A stretch of DNA of 64,000 nucleotides from positions 694,501 through 758,500 of the forward strand of contig JAKVNF010000003.1 of NCBI GenBank assembly GCA_022483465.1, read 5' to 3'. Positions 45,808-54,965 of the stretch are shown here, piece after piece; positions within the stretch are counted from its first letter, which is position 1, and every line of letters starts with the position of its first letter. The stretch comes from Lachnospiraceae bacterium. Lineage in GTDB: Bacteria > Bacillota > Clostridia > Lachnospirales > Lachnospiraceae. The notes under the pieces are model-generated. The model had not been told where the DNA came from. It did not search any database and worked only from the letters and a program-made list of their open reading frames with translations. The position numbers and the translations under genes are program-made.

Positions 45808-47840
45808 CGGTAATAGACCATTGGATTTAGCCTTCATCGCTCTACGATGATGTCGAAAACCCCTTGAAATCAAGGCGTTTTTCGGACATCAGCCTATTGA
45901 TTTTATATTTATAATTGTCTATAATATAGATGACCTATCGGTAATCTATATTGAGGCTATTATAAATGTCCCACATATACTGGAATAAAAAAGAAGTCCC
46001 GATACCAAAAGAAGCTTATATCAACCACAACGATGGCCGAGTATTCGTCATTATTGACGGTCATCGCAAGGTGATTGGGCATGCTGCCTCAGATACAACC
46101 ATGTATCCGAACGAAGCGTACCGCACACTATACAGCGACCAATGGCTGCAGAATTATGGTGCAAAGGATTCTCTCCCTTTCGAGGTGAAAGTAGGTCTGT
46201 ACATGCTGACCCTTGGGGCTGCATCACAGAATGGCATCTACTCGATCCTGACGGATGTATACGGTCCGCTGCATGCAAACGCCATCATGGACTACGTGAT
46301 GTTCTCTCTGCACAGCAAGTCAGATATCACACAACTGTACAGCGAGTTTGCGCAGGATCAGGTCCTCTTTTCAAGGAAGCCTTACAGTGATGCCTGGTAC
46401 TCCGATCTGTTCCGCTCCCTTATGACAGACCAGCAGGAAGGTGATTTCAAGGTTGCCTGGCTGAAGCACTGCAGGAAGCAGGGGATCACCAAGGCTTGGA
46501 TTTCTATCGACGGTTCCAATAACGACTGCGAGGTCAGAGAATCCGACCTGTGTGAGTATGGAGCGGATAAGTCTCATAACGGCGGTACCATTGTCAGCTA
46601 CATCTATGCTGTCGATGTGAAGACCGGCATGCCGATCACATATTTTGTGTATGAAGGCAGTAAGGTAGACAGCAAAGCATTCCAGAAAGTGCTGACATTT
46701 TTCAACGGATACAGCATCGAGATTGAAGGCGTTCTAATCGACCGTGGCTTCTGCACTCATGATGTTGTACAGGCATGCATTGACAGCAAGACAGATTACA
46801 TCATGATGGTCCCATCCGACACCTACGGTCACCAGCAGATGATGGAGGAATGCTCCGAAGATATCCGCTGGGAACCAGACAGGATTGTTGACGATGATGG
46901 CATCTTTGGCATTGCCAGGGAAAAGCAGCTGTTCCGCAATCACCCGGAAACAGCATTCATGAACCTGTACTTCAATGGTACGTCAAGCTCCATTCAGTCG
47001 ATACGCCTAATCCGAGAGATCCGGAAAGAGGGTCGAAAAGCCGAATTGGCTGTCGCTGAAGGCCGTGTGCCAAGTGTCTCGAAGACCTGCAAAAAATACA
47101 TCAAGGTCGAGCAGACAGATACAGGCGGCTATGCTGTTTCCTATGACTTCAAGGCATGGAAGAAATCCATGCTTGGCAAGGGTTTCTTCTCTCTCGCTTC
47201 CGGCAAGAACCATGGTCCCCAGGAAGCATTTGACCTGTACCGGCTCCGCGATGCATCAGAAGTGCAGTACGGGATCCTAAAGTCCCAAGAGGGCTTCGAT
47301 AGTACCCGCATACACTTCACAAGCAGCATCTATGCAAAGTTCCTGATTTGCTTTGCTGCAAGCTGTGTCAGAGCGAGCATCCTTAACGCCTGCAAAGATC
47401 TTTCTCTTGCTACGAATGAGATGATCCAGAAGATGGACCGGATACACTTCATTCTTCGTGAAGGTGGATCATACCTTCCGGTTAAGGATCTATCGAAGGA
47501 GTTGGAAGAACTGCTCATGAAGTTCGGCATCGACCGGAATTCACTGTCCGACTTCGCTTCGGAGTATAACAGCCGTTCGAATCCGATCGGCTCCCTGACC
47601 AGAACTGTGCCAAAGTCACAGCCCAAAGAGAAGGGACACCGTGGCAGAAAACCAGGTTCCAAAAACAAGAAGACGCTCGAGCGAGAGGCACGCGGCGAAG
47701 CAAAGATTAAACATGCGAAGCCAGGACGTCCGAAAGGAAGCAAGGATACCAAGCCCAGGAAGCCAAGATCCGACAAAGGTAAGAAGCATAAAAAGGCTTC
47801 TGACAAAGAAGTTTAAAATCGAGTCGAAACAATAATTACC
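45808..47840 (+). mobile_element. IS1634-like insertion inside tnpB
   Basis: About 2033 bp between GAT (45805-45807) and GAT (47841-47843). The ends share a short inverted repeat, ATCGGTAAT / ATTACCGAT. The target CCCGTA-GATT-TACGGG would be a palindrome once the insert is removed. The short duplication (3 bp) is less than the 5-6 bp usually quoted for IS1634, so the exact ends are uncertain by a few bases. Confidence 0.75.
45966..47816 (+). CDS. IS1634-like DDE transposase
   Basis: 616 residues. Catalytic Asp candidates lie in ISIDGSNND and VLIDRGFC, and Glu in the late block RDASEVQYGILKSQ. The C-terminal 60 residues are highly basic with AT-hook-like repeats (RGRKPGSKNKK, KPGRPKGSKDTKPRKPR), which may help find AT-rich or structured targets. 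The upstream 150 bases of the element hold a hairpin (AAAACCCCTTG/CAAGGCGTTTT-like) and a TATAAT at 45919-45924. Confidence 0.75.
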   Translation: MSHIYWNKKEVPIPKEAYINHNDGRVFVIIDGHRKVIGHAASDTTMYPNEAYRTLYSDQWLQNYGAKDSLPFEVKVGLYMLTLGAASQNGIYSILTDVYGPLHANAIMDYVMFSLHSKSDITQLYSEFAQDQVLFSRKPYSDAWYSDLFRSLMTDQQEGDFKVAWLKHCRKQGITKAWISIDGSNNDCEVRESDLCEYGADKSHNGGTIVSYIYAVDVKTGMPITYFVYEGSKVDSKAFQKVLTFFNGYSIEIEGVLIDRGFCTHDVVQACIDSKTDYIMMVPSDTYGHQQMMEECSEDIRWEPDRIVDDDGIFGIAREKQLFRNHPETAFMNLYFNGTSSSIQSIRLIREIRKEGRKAELAVAEGRVPSVSKTCKKYIKVEQTDTGGYAVSYDFKAWKKSMLGKGFFSLASGKNHGPQEAFDLYRLRDASEVQYGILKSQEGFDSTRIHFTSSIYAKFLICFAASCVRASILNACKDLSLATNEMIQKMDRIHFILREGGSYLPVKDLSKELEELLMKFGIDRNSLSDFASEYNSRSNPIGSLTRTVPKSQPKEKGHRGRKPGSKNKKTLEREARGEAKIKHAKPGRPKGSKDTKPRKPRSDKGKKHKKASDKEV

Positions 47841-48584
47841 GATTTACGGGAAATTTGCGGCAAAATCAAAAAAGGCGGCGTTCTCAAATCAGCTACCGTC
47901 TCCATGGACCGCAATGAGAGATTTTTCGTATCACTCAAGTACGAATACAAGGAACCCAAAGCTGCTCCATCTGCAAACACGCATACTGATAACCAAGGTA
48001 TCCGTGCCATCGGATTGGACATGTCATTGGAGCACTTGTATGTGGACAGCAATGGTGACACTGCAGAGTTTCCACGGTTTTATTGTCAGCAGGAAGAGAA
48101 ACTTGCAAAACTTCAGCATGTGCTGTCAGGTATGAAACGCGGATCAAAGCGCTACGAGCGTCAGAAGCACAAAATCGCAAAGCTGCATGAAAAAATAGCG
48201 GCACAAAGGCGGGATTTTCTGGACAAACTGTCCTATAACCTCGCATATCATTATGACGTGATCTGCATTGAAGACCTGAACATGCATGCCATGGCGCAAA
48301 GCCTTCATCTTGGCAAATCTGTTATGGATGTAGGCTGGGGCATGTTTACACGCATGTTGGAATACAAATGCAAGCGTTTTGGGCATACACTTGTCAAAGT
48401 CGACCAATGGTATGCATCATCCAAAACATGCTGCCATTGCGGTGCAAAGAAAGATGATCTGGCACTAAGTGATCGATTGTATGTCTGCCCTGTCTGCGGC
48501 AATATCATCGATCGCGACTGGCAGGCAGCAATCAACATCAAAGAGGAAGGTCTGCGGCTTTATCATCAAGAGCAAGCCGCATAA

Positions 48585-48787
48585 CCATATAGAAACATCA
48601 ATCGCCGTGACTGCCCGCGAAAGCGGTGAATAGAGAAGCAACGGCGCACCAACCATCCGGTTCGGATGGGGTTAGGCCCCAGATTTCCGGCGCATCACAG
48701 CCATCTGTGTATAAGACACCGTTGAAGGCAACTCAAATGAGGTGGAAAAACCACCGAAGCCCGCAGTTTTAACTGCGGGTAGTTCAC
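48585..48787 (+). ncRNA. IS605 right end with candidate omega RNA
   Basis: About 200 bases after tnpB with hairpins GGTGG/CCACC (48741-48755) and CCCGCAGTT/AACTGCGGG (48760-48779) up to the element end. In IS605-type elements this region encodes the RNA that guides TnpB, with the guide reading out past the element end. The assignment rests on position and structure. Confidence 0.55.
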
Positions 48788-49110
48788 GAGGTCCGAGACC
48801 GTTAAGTATCGCGGAGAAGCAATTCATCCGGGATCGATTTATGGATAAGGACTATGTGCCGCGCTCTTATTTTAAGGGCGCAACTCCGGACAATGACTAC
48901 ACGCCGGATCTTCCATATGAACTGGACGTGATTGATCAGGAGCTGCCAGAAGAGGACGGGTATGAGACGCGCTACTTAAGAAGTGGAGGAGCGGATTCAC
49001 CTCGCCCGATTAAGCTCAGAAATAAACCATCTACAGGGGAGTGGTTTTTATGGGAACAACTTTTGCTTGCAGGAATCAGGGAGCCGGCAAGTAAGGATCC
49101 GTGGAGGTAA
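48788..49110 (+). pseudogene. Fragment of a conserved Firmicutes protein (possibly DUF6935), N-terminus lost
   Basis: The open frame enters from the IS605 right end. About 107 residues remain: LSIAEKQFIRDRFM, SYFKGATPDNDYTPDLPYE, RSGGADSPRPIKLRNKPSTGEWFLWEQLLLAGIR and DPW. I recall this pattern from DUF6935-type proteins, usually the C-terminal part of a larger protein; the number is from memory. It has no start codon or ribosome binding site of its own and is probably not made. Confidence 0.55.
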
Positions 49111-49167
49111 CGGGAAGCTGACAAGTAAGTTTCTACGGAGGTGACGGGGGAAGATTGTGAGTCGCGT

Positions 49168-50076
49168 ATGCATAATATATTAAAAATTGTTTTATGCTTC
49201 GGGGGTGTAATTCTTGCCCTTTTTGCAGTTCTGATTGGTGTAACAGTCTATCAGAACAGTAGTTTAAAAGAACGAATAGACAACAGCAAAAAAGTTAAGG
49301 AGAGCAAGCTGACAAAATTTGAATATTCGGTTGGCGGTGGAATGCGCGGAGAATCGAGCACTGTCACCGTCAGTGTTGCGAATGAGAACTCCTGCCTGAT
49401 TACGGAGACTGATAAGGAGTATTATGCTGCAAGGAAGGTTGTGCACGAATACCGGACGGAAGAGGATCTGCTTGGGGAAATCGAGGACATTTTCCGCGAA
49501 AATAAAATGCAGAAATGGAGCGAAAAGGACCTGAGGGGTATTTTTGTAGCAGATGGAGCGTCTGAGAGTTATCGCTTTTCTTTTACAGATACTGATGTGT
49601 ATTTTTCTTCGCAGTATTATCCAAAAAAATACAGTGAAAAGCTGGCTAAGATTCATGAGGTGATTGAATCAAGAAAGAAGGAGGCAGAACAGCTTCCTGC
49701 ACTGAATCTTCCAGTGGGTGAGTCAGAGGATCAGGTAAGCCCGTCAGCGGAAATTTATCCGACGGATGGATATTTAGGGCTTTATCTTGAATCTTACGAG
49801 CAGAATGAATTACATTTTGTGATTCGAAACGGGCGTAAAGAGGCGTTTCCAGGAATTGGCGAGAATGGCTTGAATGCGAATGTTTCTGAGGTGAAGATCA
49901 TCGATTTGCGAAGTCAGGAGGAGCTGCCGCTTCTGTCTCCACGTTACGGATATGGTGGAGCCTGTGCCGGGGAGAATATTGGAGAAGGCTATGTGACACC
50001 GGAAAGCTGGTTGGAACCTGGACATTACGAGTTACGAGTGGAGAATCTTGCCTGTGAATTTGAAATCGTGAAGTGA
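49168..50076 (+). CDS. Membrane-anchored protein of unknown function
   Basis: 302 residues from ATG 49168 (GGGGGAAG upstream); GTG 49141 is an alternative. One N-terminal membrane span (about 4-30), then a large presumably extracytoplasmic part with a coiled-coil segment near residues 150-180 and a C-terminal beta-rich domain (YLGLYLESYEQNELHFVIRN; WLEPGHYELRVENLACEFEIV). No lipobox. Base composition is visibly more AT-rich than the core genes around, suggesting transfer. Function unknown. Confidence 0.6.
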   Translation: MHNILKIVLCFGGVILALFAVLIGVTVYQNSSLKERIDNSKKVKESKLTKFEYSVGGGMRGESSTVTVSVANENSCLITETDKEYYAARKVVHEYRTEEDLLGEIEDIFRENKMQKWSEKDLRGIFVADGASESYRFSFTDTDVYFSSQYYPKKYSEKLAKIHEVIESRKKEAEQLPALNLPVGESEDQVSPSAEIYPTDGYLGLYLESYEQNELHFVIRNGRKEAFPGIGENGLNANVSEVKIIDLRSQEELPLLSPRYGYGGACAGENIGEGYVTPESWLEPGHYELRVENLACEFEIVK

Positions 50077-50098
50077 GTGTTTAAGGAAGAGTGAAAGT

Positions 50099-50377
50099 AT
50101 GGTACCTGTCAATGTAATTGTGGCGTTTGTCATTGTCGGGCTGTTTTGTATTTTGATGCCGGCAGGGCTTTTAATCTTCTGGCACAAAAAGACGAAAACG
50201 CCTGTGGTAAATGCCTTGATTGGATCATGCAGGAATCGATACCGGAACCGTGCTTCTTGCAAGGGCGTTGCCGATTCCTGTTTTTGAGGTGCTATTACTC
50301 TTTGCTGTTCTGTGTCTGGCGTATGTGGTTTCTGGTCGATACAGATCTGAATGGAAAAGGTGTTTTTGAGTTATACT
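50099..50377 (+). pseudogene. Remnant of a YhfC-like membrane protease, fused to another fragment
   Basis: The first 40 codons (VIVAFVIVGLFCILMPAGLLIFWHKKTK as a stretch) match the N-terminus of YhfC-type glutamic intramembrane proteases. Near 50220 the sequence passes into a different frame coding GIDTGTVLLARALPIPVFE and a hydrophobic tail ending at about 50368. This looks like a deletion joining the start of one membrane protein to the end of another. No functional product is expected. Confidence 0.5.
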
Positions 50378-50815
50378 TGTAGATTTGTTTCTCTCTAGAT
50401 AAATTTGTACATAATCCACAATGAGCCTTAATCTATAGGGGTTTGAGAGTAAGACCTCTGTGAAAGATGCATGCTTTAACATTACAACAGTGCATGACTA
50501 CGGGTGAAATCGGTGTCTCTGGAGGTCCAGGCACCTATGATTTCTGTGTTCAGGGTACAAAAAGAAAAGCATCCTCTTAATTGTCTGACAACAGTGACGT
50601 TAGCTGTCAGTATAAGAAACGCGTTTCAATCTCCCTGCTTCACCATGGCTGCCAACCTCTCATGTCTAGCGGAGTCTGCCTTCGGTCCCACCCGGAGGCA
50701 TCCCAAATTCCTTCGTACAGCCGATCCCATAGTTCGGAGCGCCGCTTATGCTTTCGTTCGGGGTCATATGCCCCATGGAGTAAATCCTGCGGCTACGCTC
50801 ATGCTCTGTTTGTTT
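50378..50815. other. Unassigned stretch left of the IS1111-like element
   Basis: No credible gene. A 111-codon plus-strand frame (50504-50839) lacks a ribosome binding site, runs into the IS terminal repeat and has no protein-like pattern. It may be the remains of another mobile element. Confidence 0.4.
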
Positions 50816-50842
50816 GAGAGCACCCCTGTAATTCAGTAAATC

Positions 50843-50992
50843 TCGGAAATCCCGGGGGACGCATCCCTGGATCCACACTGAAGTACATGGTGCGGTTAAT
50901 ACGTTACAGTTGAGGGGGAGTCATCCTAACGGTGTTGCCTGGTGGATAACCGCCCTGTTGGTCCTTGAAACTGTCTGCTGTCCAGCTGCGCG
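50843..50992 (-). ncRNA. Candidate IS1111 bridge-RNA region
   Basis: About 150 non-coding bases between the end of the transposase frame and the terminal repeat. In IS1111-type elements the guide (bridge) RNA is encoded downstream of the transposase. GC-rich stems are possible (AATCCCGGGGGA; CCCTCAACTG/CAGTTGAGGG type), but I did not fold it. Assignment is positional. Confidence 0.4.
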
Positions 50993-52275
50993 TTATGCAG
51001 GCATCATACCTGCCGCAGGGTCGTGAATGACCTTAGACGGGTCAAAATCAACGCCTTTACGGAGGATTGCGTGGAAGATCCTCAAAGCCTTGCATGCCAC
51101 TACTACGCGCGCCTGACGCCGTTTTAGAGGGTTCGTTGTCCGTGTGGTGTATTTGACCTGTAAGGCCTTAAATGCACTGTTCCAGGCTATCAGAGCCCCG
51201 CAGCTTCATACATGACTCGTCCTAAGGCAGAACGCCCTCGCTTGCTGATGCGATGTTCACCGACCTTCTTGCAGGATTCGTTGTTAATCGCATTCAGTCC
51301 GGCAAGCTTCACCATCTGCTTGGGATCGCTGAAGCGGTTGACATCGCCCACCTCTGCAATGAATCCCACAACTGTCTGCATTCCGACTCCGCGTATACTC
51401 AACAGCTTGTCGACGTTAGGAATCCGGCGAACCTGCTCTTCAAGTTTCCTGTCAAGCTCCTCCAGCCGTTCACTGTTCCTGCGGAAATCCTCAAGAATGT
51501 ACAGGAAGGCAACTTTTTCAGCGGCACAATAGTCCAGCCACATGTTTGCTGCAGCGGCCTCCACAAGCTTTTCAGCCTTTTTCCTGCCGCCGGTGCCCCG
51601 CATCTTTTTCGATTTCCACAGGAGCAGAATTCCATCAACGCCAAGTTCATATACGTCTCGAGGCAGCGATGCTATTTCCAGGACAGCCAGTCCGCCCTTG
51701 GAATCATACTTTGAATAGCAATTCAGGTATTCCGGGAAGTTTCTGCGCAGCCATGCCTGCATACGGTTCCGGGCCCTCGCCATGTTCTTCACAACGCTTT
51801 CCCTAACATTGAACAGGCTGCGCATCTCAGCGTAATCTCCCTGCGGATCATACGGTTCGAAGAAACGTCCTTCCCGCACCAGATCCGCAATGACTCGGGG
51901 ATCCTTCTTGTCGTCCTTGCTTGGGGAGTTATCATCCAGCTCCTTCGATCTATGGACATGGAGTGTGTTCACCGTAACAATCTTGAAGCCCTTTTTGGTC
52001 AGATACTGTTTGAAGCATAGCCAGTACACACCCGTGGGCTCACAGCCGATAATAACCTCCGTAAGGCCGCTCCTGACCTGTATCTCCTCAATCCACTTGA
52101 TGAGGAGCAGAAAGCCTTTTTCGTTGTTGGGGAAGAAGAAAGCCTTTTTGGTGTACTCCTCGCCCCGCTAGTTCATGGCCCGTGCATAGTTTTTCTCGGA
52201 GCCAATGTCAACTCCGATGATCAGATGGTGTTCTGATACTTGATGCAGCTTCTTTGCTCGTGTAGAATTCTTCAT
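50993..52275 (-). pseudogene. IS1111/IS110 transposase, broken by amber codon and frameshift
   Basis: From ATG at 52275 the frame reads MKNSTRAKKLHQVSEHHLI and GVDIGSEKNYARAMN, then TAG (52170-52168) where relatives usually have Trp, and then continues through GCEPTGVYW (Glu of the DEDD site) to MYEAAGL at the stop 51190. One base is missing in a G-run there; in the shifted frame ALIAWNSAFKALQVKY and on to 50993 continues the normal C-terminus. Two independent lesions mean it is dead unless suppressed. Repaired length would be 427 residues. DEDD RuvC-like and Tnp20 (SIRGVGMQTVVGFIAEVG) domains are recognisable. Confidence 0.88.
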
Positions 52276-52377
52276 AGATGGTCTCCTTACCGTGTGTTGG
52301 ATTGCGTCTCGTTCGACGTCCTCCATGGTAACAGAGGCCATTTTAATTTCCTATTGGCGATTTACTGAATTACAGGA

Positions 52378-53712
52378 ATGCTCTCCATCGCGGTCTTTGG
52401 CGCCCCGGGCGCCGGCAAGTCCTTCGGCATCAAGGAGATCGCCCGCTCGGTCAGCCGTTTCCGTGCGGCGACCCTCAACTGCTCCCAGTTCCGCACCACG
52501 GAGGCCCTCTTCGACGCCCTGGACCGGGAGCTCTCGGAGACCCGGGAGGCCATCCCCCTGATCTTCTTCGACGAGTTCGATTCCGCCCTGGACGGGGCGG
52601 AGCTCGGGTGGCTTCGGTACTTCCTCGCCCCGATGCAGGACGGGGAGTACACCCTGCAGGGCAGAACCAAGTCGATCGCCGCGGCTGTCTTCGTCTTTGC
52701 CGGCGGCACCTCTGTCACCTTCCGGAACTTCCTGCCGGATGCGGAGCACGAGGCGGCCTTCCGCCAGAAAAAGGGCCCGGACTTTGTCTCCCGGCTCAAG
52801 GGAACCCTGGACATCTACGGGCCGAACCCGGTGAGCATCACCGACAAGCGCCACGTGATCCGACGGGCCCTGCTGTTTCGGGACCTCATCATCCGCAAGT
52901 TCCCGGCGGTGTACGACGCGGAGCACGAGACCATCAACATCTCCCCGGCGCTGCTGTCGGCGCTCCTTCGTGTCTCGGAGTACCGGCACGGCACCCGCTC
53001 CCTCGAATTCATTCTCGCCATGAGCAAGCTCGGCGGCGAGAAGCGGTTCACCCCTGCCTACCTGCCCCCGGCGGCCCAGCTGGACATCCACCTGGATGTG
53101 GCAGACTTCCAGAACAAGATCATGTTTGAGCAGCTGATCGGCGACGGGATGGAGACCTTCACGAAGCGCCTCTACGAGAACGCCATGCCCGCCATCGACT
53201 ACACCTCGCTCTCCGAAAAGAAGGAAGAGGAGACAGAAGAAGTAAAGGAGTCAAAGCCTGCTGCCCCCGACTGGAACATCATCGGGGAGGTCAACCGCGG
53301 CTACTACCGCGCCATGATCCGGTTTGTCTTCGAAAAACTCCAGGACGCCCACAACCCGCTGGGCGTGCGCCGGATGATCCCCGATGCCCCGGACACGGTC
53401 GTGGGCCCTGGCGAAGAGGACCTGGAGAAGCTGGCCGAGTGGACCCACACCGCCTACGTGCGGGCCCATATGGAGAACGGCTGGCGCTACGACGCCACCG
53501 CGGATCCGGAGCTTCTGCGCTCCCCGGATCTGGTTCCCTACGCGGACCTGCCGAAGGCGCGAAAAGAGAAGATCAGGAATAACCTCATCAACCACGCGCG
53601 CTACATCCGAAGCCTTGGCTTTGAGCTCTTCCGAAGGCCCTACGACAAACCTGCCGAAAGAGCCGAGGGCGAGGCCGCTTCGGGGATTGCCGAAGCGCCG
53701 AAAATGTTGTAG
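52378..53712 (+). CDS. AAA-type ATPase with C-terminal RyR domain, 5' end probably lost
   Basis: 444 codons. Walker A GAPGAGKS lies at residues 8-15 and Walker B IFFDEFD at 62-68. Residues 315-430 resemble a RyR (ryanodine-receptor) domain: LAEWTHTAYVRAHMENGWRY and LVPYADLPKARKEKIRNN. The apparent ATG lies inside the IS1111 terminal repeat, and the P-loop starts almost at once, so an N-terminal part has probably been removed by the insertion. No matching 5' piece is found left of the IS. Prokaryotic RyR domains occur in proposed stress and anti-phage systems; the exact role is unknown. Confidence 0.65.
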   Translation: MLSIAVFGAPGAGKSFGIKEIARSVSRFRAATLNCSQFRTTEALFDALDRELSETREAIPLIFFDEFDSALDGAELGWLRYFLAPMQDGEYTLQGRTKSIAAAVFVFAGGTSVTFRNFLPDAEHEAAFRQKKGPDFVSRLKGTLDIYGPNPVSITDKRHVIRRALLFRDLIIRKFPAVYDAEHETINISPALLSALLRVSEYRHGTRSLEFILAMSKLGGEKRFTPAYLPPAAQLDIHLDVADFQNKIMFEQLIGDGMETFTKRLYENAMPAIDYTSLSEKKEEETEEVKESKPAAPDWNIIGEVNRGYYRAMIRFVFEKLQDAHNPLGVRRMIPDAPDTVVGPGEEDLEKLAEWTHTAYVRAHMENGWRYDATADPELLRSPDLVPYADLPKARKEKIRNNLINHARYIRSLGFELFRRPYDKPAERAEGEAASGIAEAPKML

Positions 53713-53775
53713 GTTGTAGAGCGGTGAGCATCAAAGCACCGCAAGTAGATCGGCCAGACACTGGCCAGGGAGATC

Positions 53776-54957
53776 ATGATGAACGTATACGAGGAATCCT
53801 TAAAACTGCATGAAACGTACCACGGAAAGCTCACCGTGGAGCCCAAAGTACCCTGTGAGACCGCAAGGGATCTCTCCCTGGCCTACACCCCCGGCGTGGC
53901 ACAGCCCTGCCTGGAGATCCAGAAGGATCCGGAGAACGCCTACCGCTACACCGGAAAGGGCAACACCGTGGCCGTCATCACCGACGGCACCGCCGTGCTG
54001 GGCCTTGGCGATATCGGCCCCACAGCCGGCCTTCCCGTCATGGAGGGCAAGGCCCTTCTGATGAAGCGCTTTGCCGGTCTGGATGCATGGCCGATCTGCC
54101 TGGACACGAAGGATCCGGACGAGATCGTCGACATCGTGAAGAAGCTCGCGCCCTCCTTCGGCGCCGTGAACCTCGAGGACATCAGCGCGCCCCGCTGCGT
54201 CTACATCGAACGGCGGCTCATCAAGGAGTGCAGCATCCCGGTCTTCCACGATGACCAGCACGGCACCGCCATCGCGGTGCTGGCAGCCCTCTTGAACGCC
54301 ATGAAGGTCAAGAAGGCAGAGCCGAAGGACATGAAGGTCGTCATCAGCGGCGCCGGTGCCGCCGGCTCCTCTATCATCCGCATGCTCTACAAGAGCGGTT
54401 TCCACAAGATCTACGCCTTCGACAAGGACGGGTGCCTCGATCCCGATGACAGCGCCTCCTACGACGACCTGAAGAAGGAGCTCCTCTCCTTTGTCAACCT
54501 GGATCATCAGCACTACAAGAGCCTGGCAGAGGGCATGAAGGACGCGGACATCTTCATCGGCGTCTCTGCCCCCCGCCTTGTGACCGGAGAGATGATCGCC
54601 TCGATGCACCCCGGCGCAGTGGTCTTCCCGATGGCAAACCCGGAGCCGGAGATCACCTACGAGGAGGCCAAGAAGGCAGGCGCCTACATCGTCGGCACCG
54701 GCAGATCTGACTTCCCGAACCAGGTCAATAACCTGCTGGTCTTCCCCGGACTCTTCCGCGGCGCCCTGGACTACAAGGCGACCAAGATCACCGAGGAGAT
54801 GCAGATCGCCGCGGCGAAGGGCCTTGCCTCCCTCATCGACGAGAAGGACCTGAACCCGGACCACATCATTGTGTCGCCCTTCGACGAGCGGGTGGTGCCC
54901 ACCGTGGCAAAGGCCGTCGGCGAGGAGGCCGTGCGCCAGGGCGTCGTGAGAAAGTAA
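53776..54957 (+). CDS. NAD(P)-dependent malic enzyme
   Basis: 393 residues. It oxidatively decarboxylates malate to pyruvate. N-terminal domain with SLAYTPGVAQPC and the catalytic Lys region GKALLMKRFAG; metal site in VFHDDQHGTA; Rossmann domain with SGAGAAGSSI. It is the short bacterial form without a phosphotransacetylase domain. ATG 53776 or 53779, with AGGGAG before. 63 bases separate it from the AAA-RyR gene. An IS4 element sits 8 bases after its stop. Confidence 0.92.
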   Translation: MMNVYEESLKLHETYHGKLTVEPKVPCETARDLSLAYTPGVAQPCLEIQKDPENAYRYTGKGNTVAVITDGTAVLGLGDIGPTAGLPVMEGKALLMKRFAGLDAWPICLDTKDPDEIVDIVKKLAPSFGAVNLEDISAPRCVYIERRLIKECSIPVFHDDQHGTAIAVLAALLNAMKVKKAEPKDMKVVISGAGAAGSSIIRMLYKSGFHKIYAFDKDGCLDPDDSASYDDLKKELLSFVNLDHQHYKSLAEGMKDADIFIGVSAPRLVTGEMIASMHPGAVVFPMANPEPEITYEEAKKAGAYIVGTGRSDFPNQVNNLLVFPGLFRGALDYKATKITEEMQIAAAKGLASLIDEKDLNPDHIIVSPFDERVVPTVAKAVGEEAVRQGVVRK

Positions 54958-54965
54958 CTTACTTA

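Larger units (their letters stand above)
45307..48584 (+). pseudogene. tnpB: TnpB (RNA-guided nuclease), split by an insertion
   Basis: The 5' part (45307-45807, 167 codons) ends in KRKLPVD; the 3' part resumes in the same frame at 47844 (LREICGKIKKGGVLKSATVS) and ends at 48584. Joining 45807 to 47844 gives an uninterrupted 413-residue TnpB. All RuvC residues are in the 3' part: GLDMS, IEDLN and DRDWQAAIN, with the zinc ribbon CCHCG/CPVCG. An in-frame ATG at 47904 could make a truncated RuvC protein. As it stands the nuclease is inactive. Confidence 0.88.
44749..48787 (+). mobile_element. IS200/IS605 element, interrupted by an IS1634-like element
   Basis: It consists of a Y1 transposase, a split tnpB and a structured right end. 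A subterminal palindrome CTCGGCAATT/AATTGCCGAG (44774-44794) marks the left end and CCCGCAGTT/AACTGCGGG (48760-48779) the right. Such elements move as single strands and make no target duplication. The borders are judged from where the flanking genes break and are approximate on the left. Confidence 0.75.
50816..52385 (-). mobile_element. IS110-family element, IS1111-like, with inactive transposase
   Basis: Bounded by inverted repeats CCTGTAATTCAGTAAATC (50825-50842) and its complement (52359-52376), 18 perfect pairs. The similarity continues outward as GAGAGCA on both sides (27 bp with three mismatches). Classical IS110 elements lack such repeats while the IS1111 group has subterminal ones. 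The transposase gene is on the minus strand. Confidence 0.75.

Noticed and set aside
48742-48787. Start of the protein fragment at 48742
   Set aside because: These codons lie in the structured right end of the IS605 element, so they are not part of the original gene.
50504-50839. 111-codon plus-strand frame left of the IS1111-like element
   Set aside because: No Shine-Dalgarno, proline/serine-rich noise, and its end lies inside the IS repeat.
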